The notes under the pieces: model-generated
Database searches by the model: none
What the model saw: only the letters and a program-made list of their open reading frames with translations
Told to the model about the DNA's origin: nothing
Source: Planctomycetota bacterium
Lineage (GTDB): Bacteria > Planctomycetota > UBA8108 > JACQVS01
Length of the DNA: 47,295 nt
Reading direction: 5' to 3'
Assembly: GCA_028280485.1 (NCBI GenBank)
Contig: JANQLS010000201.1
Location: forward strand, 1 to 47,295
Shown here: in pieces, positions 34,801 through 43,601 of the stretch
How positions within the stretch are numbered: the stretch's first letter is position 1
Layout: each line of letters opens with the position of its first letter
Translations under genes and position numbers: made by a program

Positions 34801-37004
34801 TCAACTGCGAAGCTCGCTAATTCACCATCGCTGGGTCTTTCTTTCAGCCCTTGTAAAGTCGTATCCAAGGCTTCTTGGGGATAGCCAAAGCTTTCCAATC
34901 TTGAGATTAAAACTCTCCACGCTCCTCCTCCGCCCGCGTCGGTGGCGACTTTGTCTTTTCGGCGCTTGAGATATTGGATTCCTTCATCTCTCTTTCCCAA
35001 TTTTCGTAAGCACCAGGCGTAGGCATCGGCGTAATGATCATCTTCTTCTTCGAGGCAGCTCGATATCCGATAAGGGAGATGAGACTCTTTCACCCTCCCT
35101 TGAAGGGCTAAGATATCGGCTAAAACGTGATAGGCTAAAGCGCAGGAAGAGTTTTGAAAGATGGCTTTATTCAGCAAGCGAATCGCTTCTTCAGTATTCT
35201 CGGCTGATTGGGAGATGATGTCGGCATACTGAGTGACCAAGACCGCTTCAGGATAAATTTTATCCAAGCTGGTAGAAAAGCCGGGCGCCGGTTCTTGGAG
35301 AACGATCGCTTTGAGTGTTTCTCGTTGAAGGGCGGTATTTCTTAGAGCCCGGGCGGCATCGAGGATTTCCCTCTGAGCGAGATGGCATTCAGGGGCACCT
35401 GAATACAATTGTTTGAATTTTTCTAAGGACTCTTGCGGTTGCGGAGCGTACCTCGCTTGGAGGCCCTCTAGGTAAAGCCGTTCTGCTTCCGTAAATGATG
35501 GTTCCTTTAGAGCCGCCTGAAATAACTTTTGAACATCTTCACGGGTACCCGTTTCCCTGAGCTTTTGGTAATGAATTCGGGTGGCGAGGAAAGCTTCACC
35601 TTTTAAAGGGACACTCTTCAGTTGGGCTTCATGGGTTGGAGGAGCGAACGCAATACATTCGGGTCCCAAAGGAGCCTCACCCGATCTTAAGCCGCTCAAT
35701 AACATCTCCCCGATGTAAGCCATCGAGGGATCGTGGTAGATGATCGTACCTAGACCCTCATCGATCCCGACTGCCGCAACAGCGTGAGAGTTTCCCAGTG
35801 AACGTTGAATAAACATAAAGGGCATGCCCTGACGAAGAAGCGTTTTCGCCGTTTCTTCATCTCCGATGAAGGGGCGAGCCGTCCAACCCTGTTGTTCAGC
35901 CCATTCGAGGGCTCTCCACGATGCCGTCCCTCCGTAGGTCATCTCCTGGACGAGTTGGTCGTGATCGAGTTCAACGCCAAAGGCACTCGCACAACAGAGA
36001 AGACTAGAAGGTAAGCAGGTATTCTCCTTCTGCCGTACAGGATTGTGAGGAAGGACATGTCTGTTGCCTTCGGGATTCTTCTGAAGGTGCTCGGAGATCT
36101 TTTTATAAAAATAGGAACGAGTTTTCTCGGCGTGAACTTTGAGGTCTTCACGTCGATCTTCGATCTTGGCTGCCCAAGCTTGTAAGTATTCGAAGGAAGC
36201 GCGGTGGCGTCGATCGGCGATGGGACTCAGAGTATGAAGTTCGGTGATGAGTTCTTTGAAGGATCCCGGAATGAGTTCACGGATCTTTGTTCCTTTACCT
36301 CTTTCGAGGGCACCGAGAGAATAGCGAATTCCCAAATCGAGGAGTTCGTAGCTTTGCTTGGATCGAAAGTGTTCTTTAAGCAGAAGGAGAGCTGCACTTT
36401 CAGTTCCTTCTTGGGCATTGATGATCGAACTGAGCATACTAGAAGAAAAAGCTCGTCCGGGGCTTTTATCCCAAGCTTGTTGAGCGGTGACCCGAGCTTC
36501 GTCCCAAAGGTCTTGCCGGAATAAGATGTAGGCCTTCGAGGATAAGATCCAGGGGTCGTCAAACAGTTCGATTGCGATTTCGATCTCTCGACGAGCGATT
36601 TCAAAGTCGCGAAGATAGGCCCTCTGGTTGGCGTGGTGGGCGATCCAAAGGGAATCTAATTCAGCATCTCCACTTTCCAGTCGGGGAGTTTCTTCAAAGA
36701 CTCGAAGTTGATCGAGCTCCGTCATCCGATGACGTCGGTTCTCACCGATCGTATAAACCCTGACCATAGGGTTGTCGGGAGCCCGCCGTTCCGCCTCTCG
36801 CAGTAGAAGTCTTCGGTAAAGCGAAGAGCCTAGGCGGTTCGCTAAGCGGCTAAGGAAGACGAGATCTTCAGGGCTGAGCCCACTTAAATCCGTTTGGGGG
36901 CTCCAAAGGTCTTTAATCGAAGAATACGCATCTAAGAAGCGGTTTTCCTCATAGAGTTGGTGGAGGGCTTCACGTTGGTTCGAAGAGAATTCAAGCGTTG
37001 TCAT
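31881..37004 (-). CDS. Giant TPR protein with embedded C39-like cysteine peptidase domain
   Basis: This protein of 1707 residues is built mainly of TPR-like helical repeats from end to end (for example AIQTYRDLLKFNPLYTSARLSL and the following EAALGELQEALRLDPDDSDLY). Between about residues 315 and 460 (numbered from the TTG at 37007) lies a C39/papain-like domain: NPVRQKENTCLPSS with Gln326 and Cys331, His408 in NSHAVAAVG and Asp426 in YHDPS form a complete putative catalytic set. No signal peptide is seen, so it is probably cytoplasmic. C39-like peptidases cut at double-Gly sites or act as binding modules; the substrate here is unknown. I use ATG at 37004; TTG at 37007 is possible. Confidence 0.82.
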   Translation of the reverse strand: MTTLEFSSNQREALHQLYEENRFLDAYSSIKDLWSPQTDLSGLSPEDLVFLSRLANRLGSSLYRRLLLREAERRAPDNPMVRVYTIGENRRHRMTELDQLRVFEETPRLESGDAELDSLWIAHHANQRAYLRDFEIARREIEIAIELFDDPWILSSKAYILFRQDLWDEARVTAQQAWDKSPGRAFSSSMLSSIINAQEGTESAALLLLKEHFRSKQSYELLDLGIRYSLGALERGKGTKIRELIPGSFKELITELHTLSPIADRRHRASFEYLQAWAAKIEDRREDLKVHAEKTRSYFYKKISEHLQKNPEGNRHVLPHNPVRQKENTCLPSSLLCCASAFGVELDHDQLVQEMTYGGTASWRALEWAEQQGWTARPFIGDEETAKTLLRQGMPFMFIQRSLGNSHAVAAVGIDEGLGTIIYHDPSMAYIGEMLLSGLRSGEAPLGPECIAFAPPTHEAQLKSVPLKGEAFLATRIHYQKLRETGTREDVQKLFQAALKEPSFTEAERLYLEGLQARYAPQPQESLEKFKQLYSGAPECHLAQREILDAARALRNTALQRETLKAIVLQEPAPGFSTSLDKIYPEAVLVTQYADIISQSAENTEEAIRLLNKAIFQNSSCALAYHVLADILALQGRVKESHLPYRISSCLEEEDDHYADAYAWCLRKLGKRDEGIQYLKRRKDKVATDAGGGGAWRVLISRLESFGYPQEALDTTLQGLKERPSDGELASFAVDFLSKYGRFKEAESALEICQRESSGSLYQSAATLLAKRKGQNHDEKNHAEAWVKEAPGLYSARQALVDQTIKSSGLQAAQKLVEKWREAEPKNEIIEEIYLNLLDRLSERDLKIQILEDRVKNNPFDAWAWRELAWDLRLIALKASKRTLDKKRDRFRKVVEQATSTSSEDDPSAIALKGELALIEEKYNEALDYFEKAFLSDPDYSYSVRRWFDSVIYLPKEERENRKLKFAQAIDEAFVSHTAQLGQAREIALCLAERLDLNRTLESIETWRKSSPDDPYVDEAWADVQLSYGAGVKTAKTLVDRLKTRVQEHPLHSGLVFSLADTYKLLGQKEDAIQTYRDLLKFNPLYTSARLSLISALEQNGEHEAALGELQEALRLDPDDSDLYSRLYKLYLDQKEPELAIKALKDGIHQCPNSMHLWEDLISLLYDLGQKEEAIQVARTLEKRYPDGAYAILIVARAFNRQPGAFSREEIENQFKKSLRLNYRLWDAVWAYCNFLKRHSKHDACDEVLDHYREVTGDHERATTARGVLAMENDETTEALEIFRLVLEDYPNSEWAWSSLLTLIEDWDKPDEVLEILHKIPPNLLNDLDFAVMRLEHLERVTDDVESFLSEWEELSQNFPTTYVVQLNYFDTLIRCERPEQAEKVLEQISRLRKDSAPYITARWIQLYAEKRDRPLAVKHIKDLFYYQGDNMPQSSDIAWKAIQGAGWTQRATEEGIAALRKGKRIYPAFFDDWLRVLAKNQNLDRLEDILALLQPSRQEWETLDYYVKVLNHYVEEGGAQAILGWAKQNDKLCREETQLWQIVGRAYILKDLNLDAYKWMENWREHPQTQHWAMSNFASACLGLNKFEECAEACKFALENQIYDFASDNIADSYLFALSMLGREEDFLEEFHHYRGLMESGATPDETIQMYEVLAEIYLEEDEDEILRILKNARTVRKSCEWARPALKLALKNRLSFWKRILAKFV

Positions 37005-37007
37005 CAA

Positions 37008-37873
37008 GGCTTCAACTGGGGTTGTCGATTTCGGTCATTTATATTTTGAATCAGAAAAGGTATTTCAGCGGTCTGAGATTATCTCAGTTTTTAGCCACTC
37101 ACTAAAGCCCGAGGCCCAGACTGAATTCGGGGATTTCTGGGGCTGGCAGGGAACTGAAACTTCTCTAGTCGAGGAGTTCTCGAAGGAGCCGAGCCATTCT
37201 AAGGACTTTGATCGTGGGGGACAAGCCTGTCCAAGGTTGATACAAGTCCTGAATTTTGCCCCTTAAGTGGAATACAGGTAGGGTTTTACGGTGTGGCTTA
37301 ATTCATCTAATAGGCGATAGCGACCACTAGGGTCATCTGATAATATAGGAACTTGGTCTCTAATGATCACAGTGGAAAAGATCTATCTCCAGCAAGCTTT
37401 ATCTGCTTGAGCCAAACTGATTCCATCGACTGACTCCAGCCGCTGACTCATTTCCAGTGGAGGGAGTCACTCGTTGTCAGCGCTCAAGAAGGTTTGTTTG
37501 ATGTAAGGATCACCTCAATCTCAATTCTCTCCGGATGTTTGGAACCGGATTGATTAAGAAATGAACTTTATTCATTTCCGTATGCTGAGCTTATGGTCTG
37601 GGCACGGAAGTTTCAGAATGTTCTTATTGATTGATATTGAGGTGTGACCTCGATGAACTCTATTCCTGAGTTTTAAAGGTCTTATCTCGTTCCACCCAAA
37701 TTCTTGGCAAATCCAACCAAGTCTCAGGTTGGAGGTGAGTTCCTGTTTAACGAGCAGGAACTAAATCCTGTACAGAATTCATAGTATCCCGATGTGCTGT
37801 TCACTTCTCAGGTCGATTGTGTCTGAGTCGTGTACGGTCAATTGTGTTCATCTCGCTAGGAGATGCAGATTCA
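37008..37873. other. Long intergenic stretch between divergent genes
   Basis: About 865 bases separate the starts of the TPR gene and the LTD gene. Apart from the palindrome at 37738-37765 I see no gene or RNA. The distance suggests separate promoters with long leaders. The in-frame TTG at 37817 could extend the LTD protein by 19 residues, but the ATG at 37874, preceded by TAGGAG, gives a proper signal peptide. Confidence 0.5.
37738..37765. repeat. TTAGTTCC-family palindrome, degenerate
   Basis: Arms AGTTCCTG (37738-37745) and CAGGAACT (37755-37762) are followed by AAA. The left end has lost the TT of the family, and the loop (TTTAACGAG) is longer. It lies 109 bases upstream of the LTD/dockerin gene. 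Confidence 0.7.
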
Positions 37874-40800
37874 ATGTATACACTTGTAAATAAAACCACC
37901 CAGCCCTTACGCGCTTTGAAATCTTGGGAGCTGTTCTCGCTCTTGAGTTTGATGCTCCTCCTCGTACCGATGGCTTGCAATCGATCGAGTGGAAGTCACC
38001 AGCGTATTTATATCAACGAAGTGGTCTCCAACATCTCGATCGCTTCACCGGCGTTTAAGGGGGTGATCAAGGGAGCCGATGGGCTGCCGTTGGTCGATGC
38101 CGATGGTCAAGCCGTCGACTGGGTTGAACTCTACAATCCCTCGCAGAATGCGATCAATCTTTCGGGGTACACCCTCTCGGATGACATCAGTCGTCCTCGA
38201 AGATTCAAGTTTCCCCAGGGAAGAGTTCTCGGCCCGGGCGAATTCATCCTCGTGGTTTGTGATGGCCGTCCCGAGTTAGGTCCACTTCACGCTGAGTTCA
38301 AGCTTCGCGGTGAAGGAGAGACCGTTTATTTCTTCGCTGATAATGGAAATCGTATCTTAGACCGTAAAGGTTACGTCAATTCTCAAGCTGACAGTTCGGT
38401 GGGGCGATTCCCCGACGGAACGGAGCAAGAGTATGGTGTGATTTTCGTTCCCACTCCCGGTGAATCCAATAAACCGGTTGGCGTTCGCCCTCCCAATTTT
38501 TCGGGGGCTTCCAACTTAGCTCCAGCGGGGGCGCTACCTGAAGAAGATCCCTTACTCGTCACCGTGACTATTTTGGAAGATCGAGAAGTTCTCGCGGCGA
38601 GCTTGACCTTCAGAGCTCTCGGAGATTGTGGCGATCCCGACGCCGTTCCTTCTGAACGAATGACGGTGAACGATTACGTCCTAACGGATCTCGGCACGGT
38701 GAAAGATACTCGACGAAACTTCCGGGGGAATGTCATCGAAGTGGATGTCCAAAAGCTCGCTTTTACATTCCAAATTCCTCATTTTCCTGAGGGTACGTTA
38801 CTAGAGTTAGATCTCTTTGCTGAGAACATCGTCGGTGACACCCGAAAGATCGAAACCCAAGTGGTGGGTGGATCTCAAGTGACTTTGGCGATCAATGAAT
38901 ACCAACCTCGTAATGTGGGAACACTCGTATATCAAAGTGTGATCAATGCCGCGGGTGAAGACATTGCCCCTAGGACTCCCGACTGGTTAGAAATTTTAAA
39001 CTTTGGTGATCAACCGATCGACCTCAGTGGTTTCTCATTGATCGGCTTGGGTGCCTACAGTGAATTGCAATCGGGAAATGCTCGTCGAATTTGTGGAACC
39101 ACCGAGCGGACTGGAGTTTGTGGTAACGATTCAGAATGCCTTTACATTTGGCAATTCGATGATGTGCCTCAAGATCCCATCATTCAGCCAGGTGAAAAAC
39201 GAATCATTCTCGCCGATGCCGACTGCCCACCTTTCTTTAAAGAATACCGCCTCTCGGGACCCGATGATCCCGTGGTTCATTACTCGGCGAACTTCCAAAT
39301 TTCAGGTGATGATGCCGATATCATCGTTTTGAGAGATCCCTGCGGAGTCGTCATCGATGTCGCTGAGTTTGACTTCTCAACTCGCGAACCCCTCGGTGAG
39401 ATTGCTCCCGACCTCTCCTTTGGTCGTTACCGCGATGGAGCTGGAGCTGACCCGGATGTTCCAGTCGAATGTAATCTCAGTACACTCGATCCTCCTCCTG
39501 GAGACGATAATCGAATTTATTTAACTCCGGGTTGTGAATTTAACTGCCCGAGTCCCGGTACAAGCAATGAACTTGCCTGTGACGTGGGACCCACCTTTGA
39601 TTCCATCGTTCATGTGAATCCGCGTTGTCCTAAAGCCGATGAGTCGGCTACGGTTCGCGCTTTCCTGAGTATCGATCAAGACACCGTGGTGACCGAGCAA
39701 GTGCTCGCCGTTGAAAACGAGAATGCCATGAATCTTTTCGATGTGTCGATGACCTATGAAGCCACCTTACCCAACGGTGAAGTGGAGTCTGGAACATTCA
39801 CGAGAGCAGACGGTTTATTCCTTAACGCATTAACCGGTGTGGATTCAGGTTCGCTTTGTTCTCGACCCAATCCCATCAACGGTGCCGTGACCTTCGAGGT
39901 GACAGCGATTATCCCTGGGTTTCCCAAAGGAACATTAGTCACTTTCAGCTATGGCGCGGTGGACCACTTCATGGCCGACTTAGCTTCACGGGGTGTCGTT
40001 GATCCCGTATTCGGTGAACCTGTGGTTCACGTTGAAGAAGACCATCCGACTTCGTCTTTCCGTTACCTCTCGGGCTACGATCCCGTCGATGTGAGATGGT
40101 ATGTAGTCCTTCCTCAAAACATTTCTCATTTAGCTCAGTACTACACTCAAGAGCAACTGGACGATCCTGACTTCCGACTTCCCGATTTCGCGGAACTTTA
40201 CAACTTTAGTTTTGAAGCGATCGATATCGGTGGAATGTACCTCACCGATTCCGTCGAACGGAACACGGAAGCTTGTGGAACTGACTTCATTCGCGAGGTC
40301 AGAAAATTCATGCTTCCTGAAGGACTCATGATCGAACCTAAAAGCTATATCCTTCTATTGTTTGTCAACGACAAAAATAGCGTCATCAGTCTACCTGAAG
40401 AATTGGCTTCAAGAACTGTTCTGGTTGACACCATGAACTTAGACAACGTTGCCGAAACTCTTTACTTGATCTCTCAGGATGAGCAAGGTCACTGTGTGGT
40501 CGACTCGATCCGTTGGGACCAAGATGGTGGGGGTGAAGTTCAAGTGATCGCGCCGGAAGTGGATAGGTCCTTCGGTTGGTTGCCCGACCAAGATCCCAAC
40601 TTCCTCGTCAATCCTCGTCTTCGACATATGGACGAACCCACTCCTGGAGCGCCTAACTGTCCTTACGAAGCACTTCGTTTGGTCGGAGATATCACCCACA
40701 GGATCGCTGGCGCCCTCGACCCTATGGGTTGCGTTTCCAGTTCGAGTATTGTTTTGATTCAAGGGCAAGTAAAAATTAATGCCCATGAATGGCTACTCGA

Positions 40801-41797
40801 TCCAGACGCTAATGGGCTCGAACTTGCTGAGCTCGTGGTCGATCGCGATGGCGTTGAAGAAACTCTTCCTCTTCAAGTCGTACGTAAGCTCGAGAACTTT
40901 GGTGATACTGAACCTCCAACCATCTGTGAAGCTCTCTTGAGCTTTACCGGGACTATTACTCCTCCGCAAACGAGTGTGGTGACGTATACCGTTCGCTTGA
41001 TGGACAAATCAGGATCCTTGATCGAAGCCGGCCCCTTCAGTTACGGGACTGGCGAATCGACTCCTGAGGTGGCGATCAACGAAGCTCAGTTGATCAATAC
41101 CGAAACGATTATGGATAAGAACGAACAGTTCTCTCCTTGGATCGAACTCCACAACTCAACGGGTGAAGAGTACGACATGGGTGGGCTCTTCCTCACCGAT
41201 GATCTCAACCAACCCCGTAAGTGGATGGTTCCTGAAATTCCTGAAGCCGTCTTACCCAGTGGTCCTGGTGCCTTCATGGTGATCTTTATGGATGGAGACA
41301 CCTTGGACGATCAAGATCTCCACGCTTCTTTGACTTTTAATGAGTCCGGATCGGGACGTCTCTATCTCTTAGGGAAAATCGATGAAGGTCACTGTGTGAT
41401 CCAAACTTTCGATTACGACTTTACGGATTTAGAAAACGACATCACATTGGGTCTCCTTCCCGATGGCGAAGGGGAAACGAAGATTTTGGAATGTGCCACT
41501 CCTGGTCGTTCAAATCTCCTCTGTGATGTGACTCAAAAGAATTTTGTTCGCGGTGACGCCAATGGTGACCTGAGAGTGAATATCTCAGACATGGCGTGGA
41601 TCTTCAGAGTTCTCTTCGGAGCCGCGGGTATCGATCCTGCCTGCGAAGATTCCTTTGATACCGATGACGATGGAGAGATCACCATTCAAGACGGTCTCTA
41701 CATCGGAGATTACCTCTTCTTGAATGGACCTACGATTCCGGGGCCGTTCCCGAATCCTGGGCAAGATCTCACCCCGGACTCTCTCAATTGTTTCTAA
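37874..41797 (+). CDS. Secreted lipoprotein with four lamin-tail domains and a C-terminal dockerin
   Basis: This 1307-residue protein has a signal peptide ending in the lipobox-like VPMAC, so it is probably an envelope lipoprotein. Four lamin-tail domains (LTD) are seen at about 46-202, 339-562, 741-926 and 1066-1214; they start IYINEV, LAINEY, VRWYVV and VAINEA and each closes on a TPGxSN-like motif (PTPGESN, PSPGTSN, PTPGAPN, ATPGRSN). Beta-rich linkers with FPEGTLLEL/FPKGTLVTF separate them. A dockerin-like tail (about 1226-1300) has two EF-hand loops, GDANGDLRVNISD and DTDDDGEITIQD. No cohesin is visible in the window. LTDs may bind surfaces or nucleic acids; the role is not established. 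A porin gene follows after 106 bases. Confidence 0.85.
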   Translation: MYTLVNKTTQPLRALKSWELFSLLSLMLLLVPMACNRSSGSHQRIYINEVVSNISIASPAFKGVIKGADGLPLVDADGQAVDWVELYNPSQNAINLSGYTLSDDISRPRRFKFPQGRVLGPGEFILVVCDGRPELGPLHAEFKLRGEGETVYFFADNGNRILDRKGYVNSQADSSVGRFPDGTEQEYGVIFVPTPGESNKPVGVRPPNFSGASNLAPAGALPEEDPLLVTVTILEDREVLAASLTFRALGDCGDPDAVPSERMTVNDYVLTDLGTVKDTRRNFRGNVIEVDVQKLAFTFQIPHFPEGTLLELDLFAENIVGDTRKIETQVVGGSQVTLAINEYQPRNVGTLVYQSVINAAGEDIAPRTPDWLEILNFGDQPIDLSGFSLIGLGAYSELQSGNARRICGTTERTGVCGNDSECLYIWQFDDVPQDPIIQPGEKRIILADADCPPFFKEYRLSGPDDPVVHYSANFQISGDDADIIVLRDPCGVVIDVAEFDFSTREPLGEIAPDLSFGRYRDGAGADPDVPVECNLSTLDPPPGDDNRIYLTPGCEFNCPSPGTSNELACDVGPTFDSIVHVNPRCPKADESATVRAFLSIDQDTVVTEQVLAVENENAMNLFDVSMTYEATLPNGEVESGTFTRADGLFLNALTGVDSGSLCSRPNPINGAVTFEVTAIIPGFPKGTLVTFSYGAVDHFMADLASRGVVDPVFGEPVVHVEEDHPTSSFRYLSGYDPVDVRWYVVLPQNISHLAQYYTQEQLDDPDFRLPDFAELYNFSFEAIDIGGMYLTDSVERNTEACGTDFIREVRKFMLPEGLMIEPKSYILLLFVNDKNSVISLPEELASRTVLVDTMNLDNVAETLYLISQDEQGHCVVDSIRWDQDGGGEVQVIAPEVDRSFGWLPDQDPNFLVNPRLRHMDEPTPGAPNCPYEALRLVGDITHRIAGALDPMGCVSSSSIVLIQGQVKINAHEWLLDPDANGLELAELVVDRDGVEETLPLQVVRKLENFGDTEPPTICEALLSFTGTITPPQTSVVTYTVRLMDKSGSLIEAGPFSYGTGESTPEVAINEAQLINTETIMDKNEQFSPWIELHNSTGEEYDMGGLFLTDDLNQPRKWMVPEIPEAVLPSGPGAFMVIFMDGDTLDDQDLHASLTFNESGSGRLYLLGKIDEGHCVIQTFDYDFTDLENDITLGLLPDGEGETKILECATPGRSNLLCDVTQKNFVRGDANGDLRVNISDMAWIFRVLFGAAGIDPACEDSFDTDDDGEITIQDGLYIGDYLFLNGPTIPGPFPNPGQDLTPDSLNCF

Positions 41798-41825
41798 AGT
41801 TCTGAACTCTACAGAACGGTATTTT

Positions 41826-41846
41826 GAATAAAGAAATTCTTTATTC
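41826..41846 (+). terminator. AT-rich hairpin after the LTD gene
   Basis: Arms GAATAAAGAA (41826-41835) and TTCTTTATTC (41837-41846) form a 10-bp inverted repeat 29 bases after the stop, followed by TTCTTCTC. It resembles the first hairpin at 18-42 (GAATAAAG core). A weak terminator or a dispersed palindrome are both possible. Confidence 0.4.
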
Positions 41847-41903
41847 TTCTCAATCGATCGAAGTGAACAACAACGATCGAACTTAAATAAACGAGGAAAA
41901 AAA

Positions 41904-43352
41904 ATGCGGAAGAAGACTTTAGCTTTACCCATCGCAGCGATGTTGTACCTCGCTGCAAGTTACGTGGGGATTCATAGTGTCTTCGGTCAAGAGGAGACGG
42001 CCCCTCAACCCGTTGGGGTCATCGACGAAAACCGTATCCGAGAAATCGCAACCGAGGTTGTAGAGAACAATTTCTCAAAGGGATTTTTATCTATCGATGG
42101 AGCAGAGATCGAGTTCGGTGGAAAGTTAGAATTGAATTTGATCGATACTGCTTCCGAGAGGTCCCTTCTCGTGGGTAGGACGGATAATCCTGATACTCAT
42201 TTAGAATTCGATCGATTGCGCTTAACCCCTGTGATCGATGTCGGTCGAGGAATTTCGATCGCAGGTCAGCTCGATTTTTTAGCTGACGAAGATTCCTTTA
42301 TTAAAGAAGCAGTCTTTGAATGGGATTACGATCACGATTGGTGGTTAGAGTCCGTGGTTTCAATCGGACTTGACGATACCTTTATCCATCGTGGACCGGG
42401 TTCAAGATTGAGTGAATCTTATCCCTTATTGGGAGATGCTTTCTGGCGAGATGAAGAAATAGCTATCATCTGGGCACTCACTCTCGGAAATCCCAAAGGA
42501 AATCCTGTAGAGATGGCAAAGATTCAAATGGATGAGCACCCTCCGAGAGAGACTCTCACCGACTCAACGAAATTTGATGCTTTTGATTTTAATAACAATC
42601 CTGGAGCGCTGACTTTCCATTTCTCACTCGGAGATGGCTTGGCTGTTGATTCTCACTCCGTGAATAAAGATAAAGCTCAGCTTCAACGAGTTATCCACGA
42701 TGATCGACGTGTGGATGATGGTCTCGCCCTTAGACACTTCGGTGCTGGTGTTACCTACCAGCGAGACTTCAATCGTTTAGGTGAAGTCGGTGTATCGGGT
42801 TTTTACTTCAACGATGAGATGAATGATGATGATATCAATTTCCTTCAACAGGGTTTGACTCTCTTCGATGATCTCACCAATGCTCCTTTAGCAGGTTACG
42901 GTTTATCCGGAAGTAATACGAAGTACCGTTACGGCGCAACAGTTACCTATCACTTAGAAGGTTTTCACATTTTAGATTACTGGATGGATACCAAGCCTGG
43001 TGATGGATTGTATTTAACTGCTCAATATATGGAAGCTCGTGACGGCCAGTTGGAACGCGAAGGATATTACGTTCAAGCATCTTACCGATACTCATTCCAA
43101 CAACCGCTCTTCGGTGAACGTTATGTTCGCTACGTAGAGCCTTTTGTTCGTTGGGGGGAGTTAGAGTCGAATGTCTCCAAAATCGCTTCACTTCCCCTTA
43201 CATGGGATCGTGAAGAGATTGTGTTTGGGCTCGTCACCGAAGTCACAGGAAAGGTTATGATCAAAACCGAATACGCTCTCCACGATGAGACAACCGGTGG
43301 CTCAGATGTGAATAACGATGAGTTTTTATTTCAACTCTTGATCACTTTCTGA
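41904..43352 (+). CDS. Outer-membrane beta-barrel (porin-like) protein
   Basis: This 482-residue protein begins with a clear Sec signal peptide (MRKKTLALPIAAMLYLAA, cleavage probably after VFG). A short helical segment (IDENRIREIATEVVENN), which may act as a periplasmic stalk, precedes a long run of amphipathic beta strands with many aromatic and charged residues (for example GAGVTYQRDFNRLGEVGVSG). It ends in LLITF, the terminal Phe expected for BAM-inserted barrels. It looks like the phosphate-selective/OprP-like porin group, but the solute is not established. ACGAGGAAAA precedes the ATG. A strong terminator follows the stop. It may be cotranscribed with the LTD lipoprotein. Confidence 0.8.
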   Translation: MRKKTLALPIAAMLYLAASYVGIHSVFGQEETAPQPVGVIDENRIREIATEVVENNFSKGFLSIDGAEIEFGGKLELNLIDTASERSLLVGRTDNPDTHLEFDRLRLTPVIDVGRGISIAGQLDFLADEDSFIKEAVFEWDYDHDWWLESVVSIGLDDTFIHRGPGSRLSESYPLLGDAFWRDEEIAIIWALTLGNPKGNPVEMAKIQMDEHPPRETLTDSTKFDAFDFNNNPGALTFHFSLGDGLAVDSHSVNKDKAQLQRVIHDDRRVDDGLALRHFGAGVTYQRDFNRLGEVGVSGFYFNDEMNDDDINFLQQGLTLFDDLTNAPLAGYGLSGSNTKYRYGATVTYHLEGFHILDYWMDTKPGDGLYLTAQYMEARDGQLEREGYYVQASYRYSFQQPLFGERYVRYVEPFVRWGELESNVSKIASLPLTWDREEIVFGLVTEVTGKVMIKTEYALHDETTGGSDVNNDEFLFQLLITF

Positions 43353-43370
43353 TCCTCGATGGCTTTCCTA

Positions 43371-43410
43371 AAAAAAAGGAGTGCAACTTATTAGTTGCGC
43401 TCCTTTTTTT
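43371..43410 (+). terminator. Intrinsic terminator of the porin gene
   Basis: A 17-bp stem (43371-43387 with 43394-43410, one G-T pair) has the core GGAGTGCAAC and ends in seven T; the mirrored A-run suggests it also works in reverse. It starts 18 bases after the stop. Confidence 0.93.
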
Positions 43411-43439
43411 GTTTCTCTATGAATTGAAAGGCACTTTTA

Positions 43440-43601
43440 TTGAAGGTATGGACTTCTATTAAAGAGATCTTTATTGAATTGCCTGCTGTGGGAGCTGGAG
43501 ACGGTTTCCAAGGAGCATTAGGGGATTTGATTTCGGATTTTTCCATTAAGGCAAACACTTCCGATAAGGTCTCTTCGCTTCAAATTTTCTTTACAGGGTA
43601 A
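43440..43601 (+). CDS. Possible 53-residue ORF
   Basis: A TTG-started frame encodes 53 residues with protein-like composition (ELPAVGAGDGFQGALGDLI within it), preceded by AAAGG at eight bases. I recognise no family. It lies after the porin terminator in an 835-base gap (43353-44187). A second, weaker frame (43699-43893, TTG start) and a small hairpin near 43938-43959 (TCCCTCAA / TTGAGGGA) are the only other things seen there. This gap otherwise appears to hold only the promoter of the VTC gene. Confidence 0.2.
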   Translation: MKVWTSIKEIFIELPAVGAGDGFQGALGDLISDFSIKANTSDKVSSLQIFFTG

